This document shows positions 53,759-62,328 of a DNA stretch of 64,000 nucleotides, in pieces. A program made the position numbers and the translations under genes. The stretch comes from Suilimivivens sp964393865 (GTDB lineage: Bacteria > Bacillota > Clostridia > Lachnospirales > Lachnospiraceae). The stretch is taken from NCBI GenBank assembly GCA_964393865.1, contig CAYMUW010000006.1, positions 1 through 64,000 on the forward strand. The letters are read 5' to 3'. The notes beneath the pieces are model-generated. The model did no database searches and was not told where the DNA came from. It saw only the letters and a program-made list of their open reading frames with translations. Each line of letters opens with the position of its first letter. The first letter of the stretch is position 1.

Positions 53759-55255
53759 ATGCTGTTTAATTCTTATATTTTTATTTTCTTGTTCTTACCC
53801 ATCACTCTTTTCGGGTGGTACGGTTTAAATAAAATAAAAGCTTATGAGCCTGCCAAATTCTTTTTGGCGGGCATGTCGTTGTGGTTTTATGGTTATTTTA
53901 ATCTTTACTACCTTGCAATTATTATTGTCAGCATTTTATCCAATTATCTTCTCAGCTACCTGATGAAGTTCTCCCGGACCAGCCTTACCGGCCGCATAGG
54001 GCTTGCCGCCGGACTGCTGCTTAATTTGGGATTGTTATTTTATTTCAAATACTATGATTTCTTTTTTGAAAACATTAACCTTGTATTTCACACCGATTTT
54101 AATTTAAAGAATATCCTTTTGCCTCTCGGTATCAGCTTTTTTACCTTTCAGCAGCTTTCCTTTATCATTGACAGATGCACGGGAAAAGCGCCTCACTATT
54201 CCTTCAGCAATTACATTACCTTTGTAACCTTTTTCCCACAGCTGATTGCCGGTCCCATTGTTCTGTATAAGGAAATGATGCCGCAGTTCGAGGATATCTC
54301 CAACCGGCGTTTTAACGCAGATAATTTTGCAAAGGGAATCGTGCTTTTTACCATCGGACTTGGCAAAAAGGTTTTGCTGGCAGATGTATTGGCACTGCCG
54401 GTTAACTTTGGTTTTAAAAATACACCGTTTTTGGACACCCCTTCCACGCTTCTTGTTATTTTGGCATACACCTTTGAAATTTACTTTGATTTCAGCGGCT
54501 ACAGCGATATGGCAATGGGGCTTGGAAAAATGTTTAACATTCAGCTTCCCATGAACTTTAATTCACCTTATAAGGCCTGCTCCGTCAAGGAGCTGTGGCA
54601 AAGATGGCATATGACCTTGTCCCGGTTCTTTATCCAGTATGTATACATTCCCATGGGCGGAAGCCGCAGGGGGAAGCTGCGTACGATTCTGAATACCTTT
54701 ATTGTATTTTTCTTAAGCGGATTATGGCACGGAGCCAATTGGACCTATGTGGCATGGGGCAGCATGCAGGGACTTCTCGTAATTTGGGATAATCTGGGAA
54801 TTGTAGGCGTTAAGGGCAGCAATGAACAGGTTCGCTCACGCATTCAAATACCCAGATGGCTGGGGTGGCTTTTCACCTTTTCCTTTTTTAACCTGTCCCT
54901 GTTCTTCTTCCGCAGCGACAGCATGACTGACGCCTTTCAAATGTTTAAAAACATTTTTGCCTTTAAAACTACCGGCTATATTTACAAAATTGCCGCTAAT
55001 CTGGATATCCCCGAATTTTACCTGATTAAACAGGTAATCAACATGGCTGCACCCGAAATGCTTTCCTACGCCTATGTGGTACTTTTCATTATCCTGCTTG
55101 TTATCAGCGCCTTTATCCTTACCAGGAAAAATGCGGTTCAAATTGCGGATGAACATCCTTTTAATCTAAAGCTTTGCTTTTCGATTGCGATTGTTTTCGT
55201 CTGGTCTGTGATCTCCTTTTCTCAGGTCAGTACATTTATATATTTTAACTTTTAA
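53759..55255 (+). CDS. MBOAT O-acyltransferase (AlgI/DltB-like)
   Basis: 498 residues, about 11 membrane helices. The signature LWQRWHMTLSRFF and LSGLWHGANWTY with the catalytic His is plain, with PLGISFFTFQQLSFIID before it. It moves acyl groups across the membrane to an extracellular acceptor with the help of an SGNH/AlgJ-type partner, the next gene (32 nt downstream). The acceptor is probably a surface glycopolymer; not determinable. Confidence 0.93.
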   Translation: MLFNSYIFIFLFLPITLFGWYGLNKIKAYEPAKFFLAGMSLWFYGYFNLYYLAIIIVSILSNYLLSYLMKFSRTSLTGRIGLAAGLLLNLGLLFYFKYYDFFFENINLVFHTDFNLKNILLPLGISFFTFQQLSFIIDRCTGKAPHYSFSNYITFVTFFPQLIAGPIVLYKEMMPQFEDISNRRFNADNFAKGIVLFTIGLGKKVLLADVLALPVNFGFKNTPFLDTPSTLLVILAYTFEIYFDFSGYSDMAMGLGKMFNIQLPMNFNSPYKACSVKELWQRWHMTLSRFFIQYVYIPMGGSRRGKLRTILNTFIVFFLSGLWHGANWTYVAWGSMQGLLVIWDNLGIVGVKGSNEQVRSRIQIPRWLGWLFTFSFFNLSLFFFRSDSMTDAFQMFKNIFAFKTTGYIYKIAANLDIPEFYLIKQVINMAAPEMLSYAYVVLFIILLVISAFILTRKNAVQIADEHPFNLKLCFSIAIVFVWSVISFSQVSTFIYFNF

Positions 55256-55287
55256 CTTCTTTTAGAAAATAAGCAGGTGAAGCATTT

Positions 55288-56364
55288 ATGTCACAAAAAT
55301 TTATCAGAAATTTTTTTATCATGAGCGGCTCCCTTCTTTTGCTGTGTATATTTGCCGTGGTTTTGTTTGACCCCTTTTTTCAATATCACAAACCGCTGCC
55401 GGGGCTTAAAGCGGTTCTTACAGACAAGGAATATCAATGCGTAGGGTCCCTGAAAACACTGGATTACGACAGCGTGATTGCCGGCTCCTCCGTGGCTGAA
55501 AACTACAACAACGGCTGGTTTAATCAGGGCTTTGACTGTCAGACTATCAAGGCTATCCGCTCCTACGGCGCTACCGCAGATTTGTGTTATCTGTTGGATA
55601 TAGCCTTTGCCCATCAGGATTTAAAGTATGTGTTTTATAATCTGGACCCTGCCGCTCTGGCAGCAGATCCGGAAACCACCTATGCGCTTACCGGCTGCCC
55701 GATGTATCTGTATGATGATAATTATTTTAATGATGTGGAATACTGGCTGAATAAGGATGTTCTTATGGAGAAGATCCCTTACCTGATCGCCAATTCCACC
55801 ATAGGTGACTACGTTGAAAATAATTCCTACAACTGGGCTCAATGGAAGGAATTTAATTCCGATATGGTATTGGGACTTTATATCCGAAAGCGTTCTATAG
55901 AGGAAATGAAGCCTGAGAATTATTATGAAGACCTGCTGAATGCCAATCTGGAGCTTTTAACCGCACAGATTACGGCTCATCCCGAGACGGAATTTTATAT
56001 TTTCATTCCCCCTTATTCCATGATGTGGTGGGATAATATCTACCGGGAAGGGGATACACAGGCTTACCTGTACAATCTGCAAAAGGCTATGGAAACCCTG
56101 CTTACCTTTGACAATGTAAAGCTTTACTATTTTCAAAATGACCGGGAGGTTATTACAAATTTAGAAAATTATATGGATATTCTGCATTTTTCACCGGATA
56201 TTAACCATTATATCTGTGACAGCCTGATCGCCGGAACTCATCAAATCAACCGGGACAATTATATGGAAAATATAAACGATATGCGGGAATTGGCGGACGA
56301 GATTATTAATGAGCTGATTAAGCCCTACGAGGATGTGATTAAAGTGGACATTTATGGCAATTAA
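55288..56364 (+). CDS. Membrane-anchored SGNH/AlgJ-like acyl-transfer partner
   Basis: 358 residues: one N-terminal membrane helix (FFIMSGSLLLLCIFAVVLF), then an extracellular domain with a GSS-type nucleophile (SVIAGSSVAENYN) and a distal D-x-x-H-like pair (YMDILHFSPDINHYI). This pattern fits the SGNH-fold partner that completes O-acyl transfer with an MBOAT protein. It is coupled to the MBOAT gene. Confidence 0.8.
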   Translation: MSQKFIRNFFIMSGSLLLLCIFAVVLFDPFFQYHKPLPGLKAVLTDKEYQCVGSLKTLDYDSVIAGSSVAENYNNGWFNQGFDCQTIKAIRSYGATADLCYLLDIAFAHQDLKYVFYNLDPAALAADPETTYALTGCPMYLYDDNYFNDVEYWLNKDVLMEKIPYLIANSTIGDYVENNSYNWAQWKEFNSDMVLGLYIRKRSIEEMKPENYYEDLLNANLELLTAQITAHPETEFYIFIPPYSMMWWDNIYREGDTQAYLYNLQKAMETLLTFDNVKLYYFQNDREVITNLENYMDILHFSPDINHYICDSLIAGTHQINRDNYMENINDMRELADEIINELIKPYEDVIKVDIYGN

Positions 56365-56365
56365 T

Positions 56366-56641
56366 CTACACAATCTCAAATGCTTTTAAAAGCGCCCAGA
56401 TATAAGGCGCACCAAATACATTAAGCGCTTTGGGGCCGGTTACGCTTCCGGGATTTTGGGAAATCCGGTTTAAAGCCTGCTGAAAGGTGGCTTTGGTGAT
56501 GGATTTCGAGCGTCTGTCTACAAAGATTTCCCCGCCCTTAACCACATAATGAAAGGGAAGCTTTTTCATGGTATAAAAGGTTTCATCCTGATGCTCCGTC
56601 AGCATCTGCCATAAAAGATCAATTGAAATTATATCATTCAT
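56366..56641 (-). CDS. Small hypothetical protein
   Basis: About 91 residues from the ATG at 56641. It shows a mixed alpha/beta pattern with VVKGGEIFVDRRSKSITKATFQQALNRI and a C-terminal GPKALNVFGAPYIWALLKAF. I do not recognise a family. It fits tightly between convergent SGNH and divergent exonuclease III genes, and is likely real because of length, start and codon pattern. Confidence 0.6.
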   Translation of the reverse strand: MNDIISIDLLWQMLTEHQDETFYTMKKLPFHYVVKGGEIFVDRRSKSITKATFQQALNRISQNPGSVTGPKALNVFGAPYIWALLKAFEIV

Positions 56642-56746
56642 AATCGGACCGCTTCCCCCTGAATTCATAAAGAAATGATTTTACTACCATATATGGCATG
56701 TATAATACTATTACTATATCTCAAACCACAAGAAAGGACAACCTCT

Positions 56747-57508
56747 ATGAAAAAATTAATCTCATGGAATGTAAACGGGCTGCGGGCCTGCACCCAAAAA
56801 GGCTTTATGGATTTCTTTCAGGATGCAGACGCCGATATTTTCTGTCTGCAGGAAACCAAGCTTCAGGAAGGACAAATTCAGTTGGAGCTGCCCGGTTATT
56901 ATCAATACTGGAATTATGCGGAAAAAAAGGGCTACTCCGGCACCGCTGTCTTTACGAAGGAAAAGCCGCTGTCCGTGTCCATGGGAATTGGCATTGAAAA
57001 ACACGACCACGAGGGTCGTGTCATTACCTTGGAATTTGAAAAATTTTATTTGATAACCGTCTATACCCCCAACTCTCAGGATGAGCTGCGAAGATTGGAC
57101 TATCGAATGGAGTGGGAGGACGATTTTCTGGCCTACTTAAAACAGCTGGAACAAAACAAACCGGTTATTGTATGCGGAGATATGAATGTGGCACACAGGG
57201 AAATCGATTTGAAAAACCCCAAAACCAACCGCAAAAATGCCGGTTTTACCGATGAGGAACGGGCGAAATTTACGGCCCTCACCAAAGCGGGCTTTACGGA
57301 TACCTTTCGTTACTTTTATCCTGATGCGGAAGGCATTTATTCCTGGTGGTCCTATCGCTTCCATGCCAGAGAAAAGAATGCCGGATGGCGTATTGACTAC
57401 TTTCTGGCCTCTGAAGCCTTAAACGGCTCTCTGAAGGATGCCATGATTTACAATGACGTATTCGGTTCCGATCATTGTCCCGTTGGATTGTTAATAGATA
57501 ATCTTTAA
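56747..57508 (+). CDS. xth: Exodeoxyribonuclease III (AP endonuclease)
   Basis: About 253 residues from MKKLISWNVNGLRACTQKGF (56747, AGAAAGGA upstream). Metal/catalytic motifs ICLQETKLQ-like FCLQETKLQ, CGDMNVAHREIDLKNP, GWRIDYFLAS and GSDHCPVGLL are all present. It repairs abasic sites and 3' blocks in DNA. Its stop codon overlaps the convergent PII-like stop. Confidence 0.97.
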   Translation: MKKLISWNVNGLRACTQKGFMDFFQDADADIFCLQETKLQEGQIQLELPGYYQYWNYAEKKGYSGTAVFTKEKPLSVSMGIGIEKHDHEGRVITLEFEKFYLITVYTPNSQDELRRLDYRMEWEDDFLAYLKQLEQNKPVIVCGDMNVAHREIDLKNPKTNRKNAGFTDEERAKFTALTKAGFTDTFRYFYPDAEGIYSWWSYRFHAREKNAGWRIDYFLASEALNGSLKDAMIYNDVFGSDHCPVGLLIDNL

Positions 57509-58182
57509 TCCTCCACTAGCCGTAAACCTGCGGTATCTGTTACCGGAAGGGAAAAAACTATGGATTTAGCCCGGGTATTCAGCCCGGCTTTTTCCATAAT
57601 GGCCTGCATAATTTTATTTTTTTGTTCTGTTCTGGCAACAATAAATATCATTTCTTTTTCTGCGGCGAGGCATACTCCCATGAATTTTTCCGCCTGCTCC
57701 ATACCGGTTCCCTTGGCATGAATTACAGTTCCTCCATAAGCCCCTGCTTCCCTTGCTGCATCCATAATCATTTCTATATTACCCTGATCGGCAATCACTA
57801 CGATTAATTCATGTAATGTATCCTTCAACGCTGACTCCTCCTCTTTCTGATAATCTTCACATTCCAAAAGAAACTGAAGCGGTTTCTTACCTCCAATACT
57901 GCTTAAAGGAACAATAAAAGCAATTCCCCCTCCCGGCGCATCGATTTTAAGCTTTCTTTGAAGCTGCTTCTTAATGTCCTGCCATATATTTTCTTCCAGA
58001 ACGGAAAAAATAACTGCTTTTTCCGTGTTTTCCAATCCCAGATAATCCAGTATGTCGCTGGCGGCAGTTCCAAAGCCAAGCGTAACAAAGGTTACATGCT
58101 GCCCGTTGTCCTTATATAGCTCCGAATATTTTCCCGCATCCTTTCGGTCAACGATGGTGGTCATAAAATATAATTTTCCCAT
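57505..58182 (-). CDS. PII-like regulatory protein paired with DUF1538
   Basis: 225 residues in two halves, each with a PII/CutA-like ferredoxin fold pattern: first around LYFMTTIVDRKDAGKYSELYKD, second around LIVVIADQGNIEMIMDAAREAGAYGGTVIHAKG, a typical PII helix-to-loop segment. It likely forms a regulator with nucleotide binding in the trimer. It starts 15 nt after the DUF1538 gene, so it likely controls that membrane protein as GlnK does AmtB. Ligand unknown. Confidence 0.78.
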   Translation of the reverse strand: MGKLYFMTTIVDRKDAGKYSELYKDNGQHVTFVTLGFGTAASDILDYLGLENTEKAVIFSVLEENIWQDIKKQLQRKLKIDAPGGGIAFIVPLSSIGGKKPLQFLLECEDYQKEEESALKDTLHELIVVIADQGNIEMIMDAAREAGAYGGTVIHAKGTGMEQAEKFMGVCLAAEKEMIFIVARTEQKNKIMQAIMEKAGLNTRAKSIVFSLPVTDTAGLRLVED

Positions 58183-58197
58183 AACACTATCCTGCCT

Positions 58198-59745
58198 TTA
58201 CAGTTCGATAATTTCCATATCTCCAAATACTTCCAGTGGAACCTGAGCTCCGCTCCTGGATATTCCCTTGCGCCTGCTGCTTTCCGTCAGCTTAAATACC
58301 ATTCCCATAATCTGAATGGTAATCAGCGGCGTCATGGCAACCATAGCCACTATTCCAAAAGCATCTGTAATAATATTTCCTCCAAGCGCTTCACAGGCTC
58401 CCATGGCAAAGGGCAGTAAGAAGGTAGCCGTCATAGGGCCTGACGCCACTCCACCGGAGTCAAATGCGATGGCTGTAAATATTTTAGGCACAAAGAAGGT
58501 TAAGATCAGTGCAATGGCGTAGCCCGGAACCAAAAACCATAAAATAGATATTCCGGTAAGCACCCTTACCATGGCGAAACCTACCGATAAGGAAACACCT
58601 ATGGATAAGCTTAAGCTCATTGCCCTTGCGGATATTGCGCCCGACGTCATTTCTTCTACCTGTCTTGTAAGGACGAAAACCGCCGGCTCCGCCAAAACAA
58701 TAAAATAACCGATAACCATGCCGATGGGAATGATAATCCATGCATAAGGAAGCTCTGCTATGGTCTGTCCCAGATAATTTCCGGCCGGCATAAATCCTAC
58801 ATTGACACCTGTCAGAAACATTACCAGCCCCACATATGTATAAATCAGACCTATTCCAATTTTAATCAGAGCTTTTTTATTGATATCCCGGGATATCAAC
58901 TGGAATATTCCAAAGAAAATAACGATGGGAAGTATGGAGACAGCCATCTCCTGTATGTATTCGGGAAAGCCCTTTGAAAAGAGGGTCCAAAGCTCCACGG
59001 TATCATCAACCATGGGAATTGCTTCCGATATCTGTTCTGTCTGCTCCGGATGATAAATCATCCCCAAAATAAGAACAGAAAGTATAGGGCCTATGGAACA
59101 CAGGGAGACCAAACCAAAGCTGTCATCCGCTGCATGTTTATCACTTCGGATCGATGCAATACCGATACCAAACGCCATAATAAAGGGTACTGTCATAGGT
59201 CCTGTTGTTACACCGCCGGAATCAAATGCTATGGCAAGAAAATCCCCGGGTACCAGAAAGGTCAGCCCAAACACAATCAGATAAAAGAAAACCAGCAAAT
59301 GGGAAAGTGCAATACCAAATAACATACGAAGCAGCGCCGCTACCAGAAAAATGCCTACGCCTGCTGCCACAGCCAATATCAATACCAGGTTTGGCACTGA
59401 GGGAACCTGCTGTGCCAAAACCTGTAGATCCGGCTCCGATATGGTAATGATAAAGCCCATGATGAAACCAATCAGAATAATGACCGAAAGCTTTTTCGTC
59501 TTGGTCATAATGGTACCCACTCTTTCACCCATAGGGGTCATGGACATATCCACACCAACATTAAAAAGCAGCATTCCTATAATCAATAGAACCGCACCTA
59601 TCAAAAATGCCATCAGAATACTTGGCGGAATAGGCACAATCGTAAAGCATAGCAGCAAAACAATTGCAAGAATAGGAAAAACTGCTTTTATGGTTTCGTA
59701 AAATTTCTCTTTGAGCTTTGACCGGTTAAGTTTCAATAATATCAA
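58198..59745 (-). CDS. DUF1538 integral membrane protein (two-repeat)
   Basis: About 515 residues, over ten membrane helices in two homologous halves. Each half contains the motif AFDSGGV(T/A)(T/S)GPMT, in the first at FLAIAFDSGGVTTGPMTVPF and in the second at AIAFDSGGVASGPMTATF, with EP(D/A)-type segments before. Two inverted or parallel repeats with a conserved signature suggest a transporter or channel. The start is unclear: a TTG at 59745 has AAAGG close upstream, an alternative TTG lies at 59826. Followed by the PII-like regulator. Confidence 0.85.
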   Translation of the reverse strand: MILLKLNRSKLKEKFYETIKAVFPILAIVLLLCFTIVPIPPSILMAFLIGAVLLIIGMLLFNVGVDMSMTPMGERVGTIMTKTKKLSVIILIGFIMGFIITISEPDLQVLAQQVPSVPNLVLILAVAAGVGIFLVAALLRMLFGIALSHLLVFFYLIVFGLTFLVPGDFLAIAFDSGGVTTGPMTVPFIMAFGIGIASIRSDKHAADDSFGLVSLCSIGPILSVLILGMIYHPEQTEQISEAIPMVDDTVELWTLFSKGFPEYIQEMAVSILPIVIFFGIFQLISRDINKKALIKIGIGLIYTYVGLVMFLTGVNVGFMPAGNYLGQTIAELPYAWIIIPIGMVIGYFIVLAEPAVFVLTRQVEEMTSGAISARAMSLSLSIGVSLSVGFAMVRVLTGISILWFLVPGYAIALILTFFVPKIFTAIAFDSGGVASGPMTATFLLPFAMGACEALGGNIITDAFGIVAMVAMTPLITIQIMGMVFKLTESSRRKGISRSGAQVPLEVFGDMEIIEL

Positions 59746-59878
59746 ACGCCTTTCTGTTTCATGATTCGTATCTGTTTTATACAAGTTTAACATATTTTTT
59801 GTCTCATTCCGATAATATTTTTCCAAAAAAAATCTAAATTTTTATTTATTGCTTTGTATTATCGAAATTCAAGAATAA

Positions 59879-59932
59879 TTTATTGAATATCAATAAATTT
59901 TTATTGACATTCATTTTATTCAATGATATATT
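59879..59932 (+). promoter_or_regulatory. Promoter of the DUF2975-yozG-DUF4173 group with adjacent palindrome
   Basis: TTGACA 59904-59909 and TATATT 59927-59932 with a 17-bp spacer. Just upstream is a perfect palindrome TTTATTGA-ATA-TCAATAAA (59879-59897), a plausible operator for the small XRE-type repressor made by the second gene. Confidence 0.7.
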
Positions 59933-59965
59933 GCATTTACAGATACATATTATGGAGGTCATAAC

Positions 59966-60412
59966 ATGAACGATAAACTAACTTCTCTTACAAAGATACT
60001 ACTGGATTTTATGTATTATGCCGGAATCATTGTCACTGTTTTTGTTCCTGCAATTATCAGGTTTTACGGTAATTACAACAGCTATTTTGGGGAAAACATC
60101 CTATGGCTGAGTATTATTTTTATGCTGTCCGGTCTTCTTGCAATATTAATTCTTAGGGAATTACGGAAGATGTTTAAATCCGTTCTTGCAGATGACTGCT
60201 TTATCCGTGAGAATGTGGTAAGCCTTAAGAAAATGGGAACCTACAGCTTCTGCATTGCGGTAATTACCTGCGGCCGGCTTTTTCTTTACCTTACACCTGC
60301 GGTTTTGGTTGTAATTTTGGTTTTTGTGATAGCAGGCCTGTTCAGCAAGGTGCTTTCCCATGTCTTTGACCGGGCTGTCACTTACAAAGAAGAAAATGAT
60401 CTGACCATTTAG
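59966..60412 (+). CDS. DUF2975 membrane protein
   Basis: 148 residues with four membrane helices (KILLDFMYYAGIIVTVFVPAII at the start, IIFMLSGLLAILILREL, then two after position 85). The LADDCFIRENVVSLKKMG segment between helices is typical of DUF2975. These are found next to YozG-type regulators, as here. GGAGG precedes the ATG. Function unknown; a membrane-linked partner of the regulator is inferred. Confidence 0.85.
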   Translation: MNDKLTSLTKILLDFMYYAGIIVTVFVPAIIRFYGNYNSYFGENILWLSIIFMLSGLLAILILRELRKMFKSVLADDCFIRENVVSLKKMGTYSFCIAVITCGRLFLYLTPAVLVVILVFVIAGLFSKVLSHVFDRAVTYKEENDLTI

Positions 60413-60421
60413 GAGGCTGCT

Positions 60422-60658
60422 ATGGCAATTAAAATTAATCTTGATGTGGAAATGGCTAAGCAGAAAAAGGGACTCACCGAGCTTGCAAATGAGGTTGATA
60501 TCACCCTGGCTAACCTTTCCATCCTTAAAAATAACAAAGCAAAAGCTGTCCGCTTCACCACGCTGAATGCTATCTGTAAGGCTCTGCACTGTCAACCCGG
60601 TGACATTCTGGAATATGTAGAGGAAGAGGATGATGTAACGGAAAACGAAGGAAACTGA
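60422..60658 (+). CDS. YozG-type small XRE/Cro regulator
   Basis: 78 residues, HTH_XRE type: LDVEMAKQKKGLTELANEVDITLANLSILKNNKAKAVRF then CKALHCQPGDILEYVEEEDD. Nine nt after the DUF2975 gene. Such proteins are short DNA-binding repressors and could act on the palindrome at 59879-59897. Confidence 0.92.
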   Translation: MAIKINLDVEMAKQKKGLTELANEVDITLANLSILKNNKAKAVRFTTLNAICKALHCQPGDILEYVEEEDDVTENEGN

Positions 60659-60684
60659 AATTGATTCATAAAGGAGGCGCTATT

Positions 60685-62328
60685 ATGGAACCTGCAGAAA
60701 TGAAAAATGATATATTTGAACCGGAACCGGACAAACCCGTAAACCCTTTATTTTCTTTTATGGCAGTCGGAAGTCTTATTTATGCTGTTTTATATACCTT
60801 TTTCTTATATAAAAACAGCTCAGGAATCACCTACCCTTTTTTCGTAGGCGGAACCTGCTTGTTTTTCTTCTTATATTTGAAAAAGTCAGGGACAGCCGCC
60901 AAAAAATTCTCCATTTTTCTCACCGTTAGTCTGGTACTGCTGGGCATATCTACCTGTTTTACCGACAGCTGGGTGCTGCTGTTTTTCAACAAACTGGGAA
61001 TCTTCCTGCTGTTTTTTTATATGATTTTACACAATCTTTATCAGGATCAAAAATGGGATATTTCCAAATATTTCAGGTCCATTATTAATGTTACCTGCAC
61101 CAGCATTGCTTTTCTCTTCCGTCCTTTTACGGATTTTGCGGATTTCTTACGAAACCGGTCTGAAAATCACGATAAGCCGGATGGCAAAGGGAAATATATT
61201 TTCTTTGGGGTTTTGATTGCTCTGCCGCTCCTGTTTGTTATTTTACTGCTGCTTTGCAGTGCAGATGCCGTATTCTCAAATATTTTCGATATTTTACTGG
61301 GTGATCTGCTGGAATATATTTTTTCAGAAAACATCTGGAGCATGATCGCATTGTTTCTCTTTGCATTTTTTGCTTCGTATTGTATGATGTGCCGTCTCTC
61401 CACACGCAATATTAAGGAAGAGGTTGCCGACAAAAGATGTGCCGAGCCTGTTATCGGAATTACCTTTACGGGGATTATCTCACTGGTATACCTGATTTTC
61501 TGCTTTATCCAGATTGTTTACCTGTTCGGCGGACTGGGTACTCTGCCGGAAGGCTATACTTATGCCAAATACGCCAGAGAAGGCTTTTTCCAGCTGGTGT
61601 TTGTATGCCTGATTAATCTGGCACTGGTACTGATCTGTATGAAACGCTTCCGCAAAAGCTCTGTTCTTAAGGGCCTGCTGGTATTTATTTCTCTGTGTAC
61701 TTACATTATGATTGCATCCAGCGCTTACCGTATGCTCCTTTATATTAATGTATATTATCTGACCTTTTTGCGGTTTCTGGTTCTGTGGGGGCTTTGTGTG
61801 ATTTTCCTTTTAATCAGCGGCACAATGATTATGGTTTTCCATGAGGATTTTCCTCTTGTAAAATACTGCGTTGTCACCGTCACCGTCATGTATATTCTCT
61901 TTTCCTTTATCCATCCGGACTATTGGATTGCACGTTATAATCTGTCTCATGCTTACGCTAAGATAACGAACGAGAATATAGAAGATGCCGAAGATGATCT
62001 TTCCTACAGAGGCTATACGGATTTTTATTATCTGCGTAATCTTTCCGCAGATGCGGCTCCGGCAATTTTCGGAATGGCAGATGAGCTGGGCTATGGCAAT
62101 GCAGTCTCTGAAAACAGATGGTTTGCAACTTATGCCTCCCGGCTGGTCAAGAACAGTTATGATTGGGAAGAAAATTCCACCCCTGCAGAAGGAGGCTGCC
62201 TTCCAAAAAAACAATCTGCCAGAAAAATAAACTTTTCCCGGCAGGCTGCATACCTTTTTTATATTAATTATTATAATCAACATGAGGATTTTCAAACATG
62301 GATTATATCCTATATTTATAACCTATGA
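60685..62328 (+). CDS. DUF4173 membrane protein
   Basis: About 547 residues with around ten membrane helices and a soluble C-terminal domain with TPR-like spacing (DLSYRGYTDFYYLRNLSADAAPAIF). The middle has the conserved LFVCLINLALVLICMKRF-type helices and a region (YTYAKYAREGFFQLV) seen in DUF4173. AGGAGG precedes the ATG at 60685. It completes the group with DUF2975 and YozG. Function unknown. Its stop overlaps the convergent MATE gene by 6 nt. Confidence 0.85.
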   Translation: MEPAEMKNDIFEPEPDKPVNPLFSFMAVGSLIYAVLYTFFLYKNSSGITYPFFVGGTCLFFFLYLKKSGTAAKKFSIFLTVSLVLLGISTCFTDSWVLLFFNKLGIFLLFFYMILHNLYQDQKWDISKYFRSIINVTCTSIAFLFRPFTDFADFLRNRSENHDKPDGKGKYIFFGVLIALPLLFVILLLLCSADAVFSNIFDILLGDLLEYIFSENIWSMIALFLFAFFASYCMMCRLSTRNIKEEVADKRCAEPVIGITFTGIISLVYLIFCFIQIVYLFGGLGTLPEGYTYAKYAREGFFQLVFVCLINLALVLICMKRFRKSSVLKGLLVFISLCTYIMIASSAYRMLLYINVYYLTFLRFLVLWGLCVIFLLISGTMIMVFHEDFPLVKYCVVTVTVMYILFSFIHPDYWIARYNLSHAYAKITNENIEDAEDDLSYRGYTDFYYLRNLSADAAPAIFGMADELGYGNAVSENRWFATYASRLVKNSYDWEENSTPAEGGCLPKKQSARKINFSRQAAYLFYINYYNQHEDFQTWIISYIYNL

